The notes under the pieces: model-generated | Database searches by the model: none | The model's input: only the letters and a program-made list of their open reading frames with translations | Told to the model about the DNA's origin: nothing | In this document: piece after piece, positions 5,589 through 9,003 of the stretch | How positions within the stretch are numbered: position 1 is the first letter of the stretch | Layout: each line of letters begins with the position of its first letter | Assembly (NCBI GenBank): GCA_035717365.1 | Contig: DASTIS010000026.1 | Coordinates: forward strand, 1-9,003 | DNA length: 9,003 bases | Source: 66-474 sp035717365 | GTDB lineage: Bacteria > Pseudomonadota > Gammaproteobacteria > Xanthomonadales > Rhodanobacteraceae | Reading direction: 5' to 3' | Program-made: the position numbers and the translations under genes

Positions 5589-5654
5589 GAACCAGCGCTG
5601 CGCCTCGCCTGTGCCGCGGCCCTCGAAGGCCGCGACATCTCCGACGCAACAGCC
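5589..5654 (-). repeat. 66-bp segment resembling the 3' end of ileS
   Basis: On the minus strand these 66 bases match 7778-7713, the last 22 sense codons of ileS, at 52 of 66 positions without gaps; 12 of the 14 differences are transitions. Translated in the matching frame, the segment ends AAFEGRGTGEAQRWF against AAFEGNGAGETRRWF in IleS (15 of 22 residues equal overall). The ileS stop codon is not kept, and a stop lies just upstream in this frame, so it is not a gene. Its centre (5614-5633) is a near-perfect 20-base palindrome. It starts 5 bases after the S9 peptidase stop. It may be a decayed partial duplication of ileS, or a palindromic element that is also present in the ileS tail. Confidence 0.6.
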
Positions 5655-5659
5655 GGTAA

Positions 5660-7630
5660 TCAGTCAACGGCCGGCCCGATGTTCGCATCGAGGAACGCGT
5701 CCACCTTCTCGAACAATTCGGCGATGTTCTTCTCGTCGTAGAAGCCGTGCCATTCGTTGGCCTTGTACAGCCATTGGTGCTGGATGCCGCGTTTCAGGAG
5801 GGCCGCATGCAGCTCCTCGCCCTGCACCGGCGGCACGCGGGTGTCGCGCCCGCCCACGATCAGCATCACCTTGGCCTTGAGGTTGTCCAGCTGGTAGATC
5901 GGCGAATGCTGCGCCAGCACCGTCATGTCGGTGCCGAGTACGCGCTTGAGGTAGTCCTCGCCGTAAAGATTTTGCGGGATGTCGCCGCGGGTATACATCA
6001 GCCGCAGGTTGTAAACGCCGACGTAGCCGATTGCGCACTGGTACAGGTCGGGCTCCTTGACCGCGCCCTCGAGCGCCGCGTAACCGCCATAGCTGCCGCC
6101 GTAGATGCAGATGCGGTTCTTGTCGGCGATGCCCTGCGCGATCGCCCAGCGCGTGGCGTCGGTGACATCGTCCTGCATGGTGCCGCCCCATTGCTTCCAG
6201 CCGGCCTTGATGAAGTCGTGTCCGTAGCCACCCGAGCCACGGAAATTGACCTGCAGCACCGCGTAGCCGCGCGTCGCCATCGCCTGCACGTAGGGATCAT
6301 ATTCCCACCAGTCGCGGACGCCGTAGGGCCCTCCGTGCACGAACACCACCATCGGAAGATCCCTGGCGTTCTCCTTGCCGGGCGGATAAGTGACGTACCC
6401 CTGTTCGCTGAGCCCGTCGCGGGTGGTAAAGGTGAACGGCGTCGCGCGGCCTAGCTGGTTGGGGTCGATCCAGGACGCGCGTTGCGCCAGCGGCGAGAAC
6501 TTGTTGGAGGCGCGGTCGTAAAGGAAAAACGTACCCGGATCGACGTCGGCTTCCACCAGCGCGACCGCCTTGCTGCCGTCGACGGTGCCGGACACGAAAT
6601 GCACGTCCTCGCCAGGGTATTGCTGCATCAATTCGATCAGCGCTTGCACGCCCGGCGCCTGGTTGTCGAATACCGAAACCGCGGGACGCCCGTCGGTGAA
6701 CTCCACCCCGATCACCGAATCTTCCGCCAAACCCTGTGCCAGCGCCGTCATCTCGACGTGTGGATTGCTCCACGCGTTCGTCAGCTTCCGCGTGGCGGGA
6801 TCAAACCTGCAGACGCCGAAGCCCGGCGAACCCGGGCACGTGAACCAAACGGTCCGGTCATCGGCGCTGAACGCGATGGGCCAGCCGCGATCGGCGCTGG
6901 CCTGCTCCAACAACTGCCAGTCGCCGCCGTCGACCGGGCGCATGTAGATCACGCGATTGCCCGAGAGATCGTCGCCCATCGCGAACCGCACATTGCCGTG
7001 GTGGTCGGCGAGGAAATCGGCTTCACGCATCGGTGCGCCGGTGACACGCACCTTGTTGCCGTTGCGCACGTCCAGCTTGTAAACCTCGGTCAGCGCACCG
7101 GCGGAGCCAGCCGCCGACCACCGGGCAACAATGATCAACACATGGTCCGGGTCACCGTCGATCCGCGAGAGAAATGTCGCGCTGCCGCGTTCCGGTGTCA
7201 CGCGCTGGATGTGCGAACCTGCTTGCATGCCGCCGGCGCGGTACCCGTACAACATGGTTGGACTGCCGCCTTCCGCCTCGACGCTGAACAACTCGCCGGT
7301 CGGAATCGGCGCGTCCCACCCGCCCTGGTGCTCGGCCTCGCTGTAGACCACGTATTGCGGCGACGCCCACCAGAAGCCCCTGACGTCGTCGCCCTGGCGC
7401 GGCTGGACGTTGATGCCCTTCTTCGTGACCAGGTTGACGAGGCTCAACACCGTCTGGCCATTCGCCAACATCGAAGTCGCCGCGATATGCGTGCCATCGG
7501 GCGAGATCTTCACCATCTTGTACTGTGTGTGGCGCGCAAGGTCGGCGAACGACACCGGAGTGGCCGCCATGGCAGCCACGGACAACCCGCACAACCACAT
7601 CCCCACCGCGCAACGGAGTCCCCGCTTCAT
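5660..7630 (-). CDS. Secreted S9-family serine peptidase (prolyl oligopeptidase type)
   Basis: A 656-residue protein. The N-terminus (MKRG, then a hydrophobic stretch ending AMAA near residue 23) is a type I signal peptide with no lipobox, so export to the periplasm or beyond is expected. Residues of about 28-395 are repetitive strands (KISPDGTHIA, IAFSADDRTVWFT) typical of the S9 beta-propeller that gates access. The C-terminal alpha/beta hydrolase domain has HGGP (432-435, oxyanion region), the nucleophile in GGSYGG (Ser513), Asp596 in GGRDTRVP and His628 in EWHGF: a complete triad. Such enzymes cleave peptides on the C-terminal side of proline, or remove dipeptides or acyl-amino acids; the exact specificity is not readable. 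The ATG at 7630 is chosen because the signal peptide begins there and GGGGG lies 6 bases upstream; the open frame further up runs into ileS. The ileS stop is 79 bp upstream on the same strand. Confidence 0.95.
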   Translation of the reverse strand: MKRGLRCAVGMWLCGLSVAAMAATPVSFADLARHTQYKMVKISPDGTHIAATSMLANGQTVLSLVNLVTKKGINVQPRQGDDVRGFWWASPQYVVYSEAEHQGGWDAPIPTGELFSVEAEGGSPTMLYGYRAGGMQAGSHIQRVTPERGSATFLSRIDGDPDHVLIIVARWSAAGSAGALTEVYKLDVRNGNKVRVTGAPMREADFLADHHGNVRFAMGDDLSGNRVIYMRPVDGGDWQLLEQASADRGWPIAFSADDRTVWFTCPGSPGFGVCRFDPATRKLTNAWSNPHVEMTALAQGLAEDSVIGVEFTDGRPAVSVFDNQAPGVQALIELMQQYPGEDVHFVSGTVDGSKAVALVEADVDPGTFFLYDRASNKFSPLAQRASWIDPNQLGRATPFTFTTRDGLSEQGYVTYPPGKENARDLPMVVFVHGGPYGVRDWWEYDPYVQAMATRGYAVLQVNFRGSGGYGHDFIKAGWKQWGGTMQDDVTDATRWAIAQGIADKNRICIYGGSYGGYAALEGAVKEPDLYQCAIGYVGVYNLRLMYTRGDIPQNLYGEDYLKRVLGTDMTVLAQHSPIYQLDNLKAKVMLIVGGRDTRVPPVQGEELHAALLKRGIQHQWLYKANEWHGFYDEKNIAELFEKVDAFLDANIGPAVD

Positions 7631-7709
7631 CTCGTACCCCCGGTTTCTGGTTTCCCCATCCGGCGCGATCCTCCACCGCGGCCGGCCCCGCCCCGATACT
7701 AAACCAGAT

Positions 7710-9003
7710 TCAGAACCAGCGGCGCGTTTCGCCCGCGCCGTTGCCTTCGAAGGCCGCAACATTTTCGACGCAGCGGCCGCACAACTCGGGATGCCCAGCG
7801 TGCCGGCCGACATCCTCGCGATGGTGCCAGCAGCGCACGCATTTCGGCGCCCCGCTCACCTGCGCCGACACCCACACGTTGGCGCCCTCGAGCTCGGTCA
7901 GCACCACGTCGGCGGGCGCCTGGCCCACGTCCAGGCGCAGGTTCGAAACGATGAAGAAGAAACGCAATTCGTCGGCGACCTGCTTGTAGCGCTCCACGAT
8001 CGCGGGATCGGCATGGATCGTGAGCGTCGCATCCAGCGACGAGCCGATCCTGCCGTCCTTGCGCATGCCTTCCAGCACGCGCGCCGCGGTCTCGCGAATC
8101 GCCAGCAGGTCGCCCCACCAGCGCCGCTGGTCGGGATCGTTCTGCGTCTCGCGCAAGCCCTGGTACCAGGTTTCGAACAGCACCGACGCATCGCGCACGG
8201 TGAAGCCACCGCGGATTTCGGTCGGCATGTGCATCTGCCGCGGCATCTGTTGCCAGATTTCCTCGGACGTGAACGCCAGCAACGGCGCCAGCCAGCGCAC
8301 CATGGCCTCCAGGATCCGGAACATCGCTGATTGCGCGCTCCGCCGGCCGTGGCTCGCGGTCGGCATCGTGTACAGGCGATCCTTGGTGATATCGAGGTAC
8401 AGCGCGCCCATCTCGTTGGTGCAGAAGTTCTGCACCCGCTGCACCACTTCCGGGAAGTCGTAGCGCGCATAGGCGGCGACCACGGCTTCCTGGACGTCGC
8501 GGGCGCAACGTACCGCCCATTGGTCGAGCAACAGGCAGCGATCGACCAGCAGCAAGTCGGAAGCCGGGTCGAATCCGTCCAGGTTGCCGAGCAGGAACCG
8601 GCAGGTGTTGCGGATGCGCCGGTAACTGTCGGCGACGCGTTTCAGGATCTCGTCCGACAACGCCATTTCGTTGCGGTAGTCGGCCGAGGCGATCCACAGG
8701 CGCAGGATGTCGGCGCCGTAGCGGTTCATCACGTCCTGCGGTTCGATCCCGTTGCCGAGCGATTTCGACATCTTGCGTCCATGCGCGTCCACGGTGAACC
8801 CGTGGGTCAGCACCTCGTCGAAGGGCGCGCGCCCGTGCATCGCGCAACTCGTGAGCAACGAGGACTGGAACCAGCCGCGGTGCTGGTCCGAGCCTTCCAG
8901 GTACATTACCCGGTCGCCTTCCTTGCGATGCAGCTCCGGTCGCCGATCCAGCACGCAAAAATGGGTGACCCCGGAATCGAACCATACGTCGAGGATGTCG
9001 CCG
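7710..9003 (-). CDS. ileS: Isoleucyl-tRNA synthetase, C-terminal part (cut by window edge)
   Basis: The last 430 codons of a class I aminoacyl-tRNA synthetase that charges tRNA-Ile in the cytoplasm. The fragment opens in the catalytic domain with LDVWFDSGVTHF, then EGSDQHRGWFQSSLL and the KMSKS signature (GRKMSKSLGN, fragment residues 75-84), which stabilises the adenylate transition state. The helical anticodon-binding domain follows. The C-terminal zinc module has four cysteines as CVRC and CGRC, 13 codons apart, in the last 43 residues; this marks the bacterial, E. coli-like form. The HIGH motif and editing domain lie outside the window. The tail after CGRC (VENVAAFEGNGAGETRRWF) appears a few residues longer than the E. 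coli tail as I recall it, and its AAFEG codons form a 12-base perfect palindrome, GCCTTCGAAGGC, at 7743-7754. A similar 66-bp segment recurs at 5589-5654. Confidence 0.97.
   Translation of the reverse strand, partial: GDILDVWFDSGVTHFCVLDRRPELHRKEGDRVMYLEGSDQHRGWFQSSLLTSCAMHGRAPFDEVLTHGFTVDAHGRKMSKSLGNGIEPQDVMNRYGADILRLWIASADYRNEMALSDEILKRVADSYRRIRNTCRFLLGNLDGFDPASDLLLVDRCLLLDQWAVRCARDVQEAVVAAYARYDFPEVVQRVQNFCTNEMGALYLDITKDRLYTMPTASHGRRSAQSAMFRILEAMVRWLAPLLAFTSEEIWQQMPRQMHMPTEIRGGFTVRDASVLFETWYQGLRETQNDPDQRRWWGDLLAIRETAARVLEGMRKDGRIGSSLDATLTIHADPAIVERYKQVADELRFFFIVSNLRLDVGQAPADVVLTELEGANVWVSAQVSGAPKCVRCWHHREDVGRHAGHPELCGRCVENVAAFEGNGAGETRRWF

Noticed and set aside
6482..7702. 406-codon open frame on the plus strand
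   Set aside because: It is antisense to the S9 peptidase gene, which has a full catalytic triad.
7631..7813. Upstream extension of the S9 peptidase frame into ileS
   Set aside because: The open frame continues, but the signal peptide begins at the ATG at 7630, and the extra 61 residues are an antisense-like shadow over the ileS tail.
7699..8985. 428-codon open frame on the minus strand overlapping ileS
   Set aside because: It is an out-of-frame shadow of ileS; the ileS frame carries KMSKS and the zinc cysteines.
1..9003. CRISPR arrays, tRNA or rRNA genes, insertion sequences, prophage or defence genes
   Set aside because: I looked on both strands and saw no regularly spaced repeats, cloverleaf-like sequence, transposase or integrase motifs, or toxin-antitoxin-sized gene pairs.

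Overview
The window is clearly GC-rich and gene-dense. It looks like a chromosomal stretch from a gammaproteobacterium of the Xanthomonadales type, perhaps Rhodanobacteraceae or Xanthomonadaceae. That placement is an inference from the style of the SucC, IleS and exported S9 peptidase proteins, the base composition, and REP-like palindromes of the form (T)AGGAGC-stem-loop-stem-GCGA. No single marker here fixes the genus.

Layout, left to right. The minus strand carries the first 65 bases of sucD, an 88-bp gap filled by a pair of inverted REP-like hairpins, and then complete sucC; these are the two subunits of succinyl-CoA synthetase (TCA cycle). A 262-bp gene-free gap follows (1321-1582), with a possible sucC promoter and one half of a diverged inverted repeat. 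Next, still on the minus strand, are lspA (signal peptidase II) and, just upstream of it, an SGNH/GDSL hydrolase; the two are probably co-transcribed. A 234-bp divergent gap (2791-3024) holds the other half of the inverted repeat. The only plus-strand gene is rsgA, a circularly permuted GTPase of 30S ribosome maturation. It converges on an exported Sel1-repeat protein (minus). Upstream of that gene, a 217-bp gap (5443-5659) is full of palindromes and holds a 66-bp segment resembling the 3' end of ileS. Then come a secreted S9-family (prolyl oligopeptidase type) serine peptidase and the C-terminal 430 residues of isoleucyl-tRNA synthetase, ileS, which runs off the right edge; both are on the minus strand.

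How the genes work together: most are housekeeping functions that do not form one pathway. They are TCA-cycle energy metabolism (sucCD), lipoprotein processing (lspA), ribosome assembly (rsgA) and tRNA charging (ileS), mixed with envelope or periplasmic proteins (S9 peptidase, Sel1 protein) and a probable esterase. The most unusual point of organisation is that ileS and lspA, often adjacent in Gammaproteobacteria, are about 5.6 kb apart here, with four genes between them. An ileS-tail-like fragment lies inside that interval, and diverged inverted repeats flank the lspA-SGNH pair. I see no CRISPR array, transposase, tRNA or rRNA, and nothing that looks like a defence or otherwise new multi-gene system. 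The interesting material is in the intergenic repeats.
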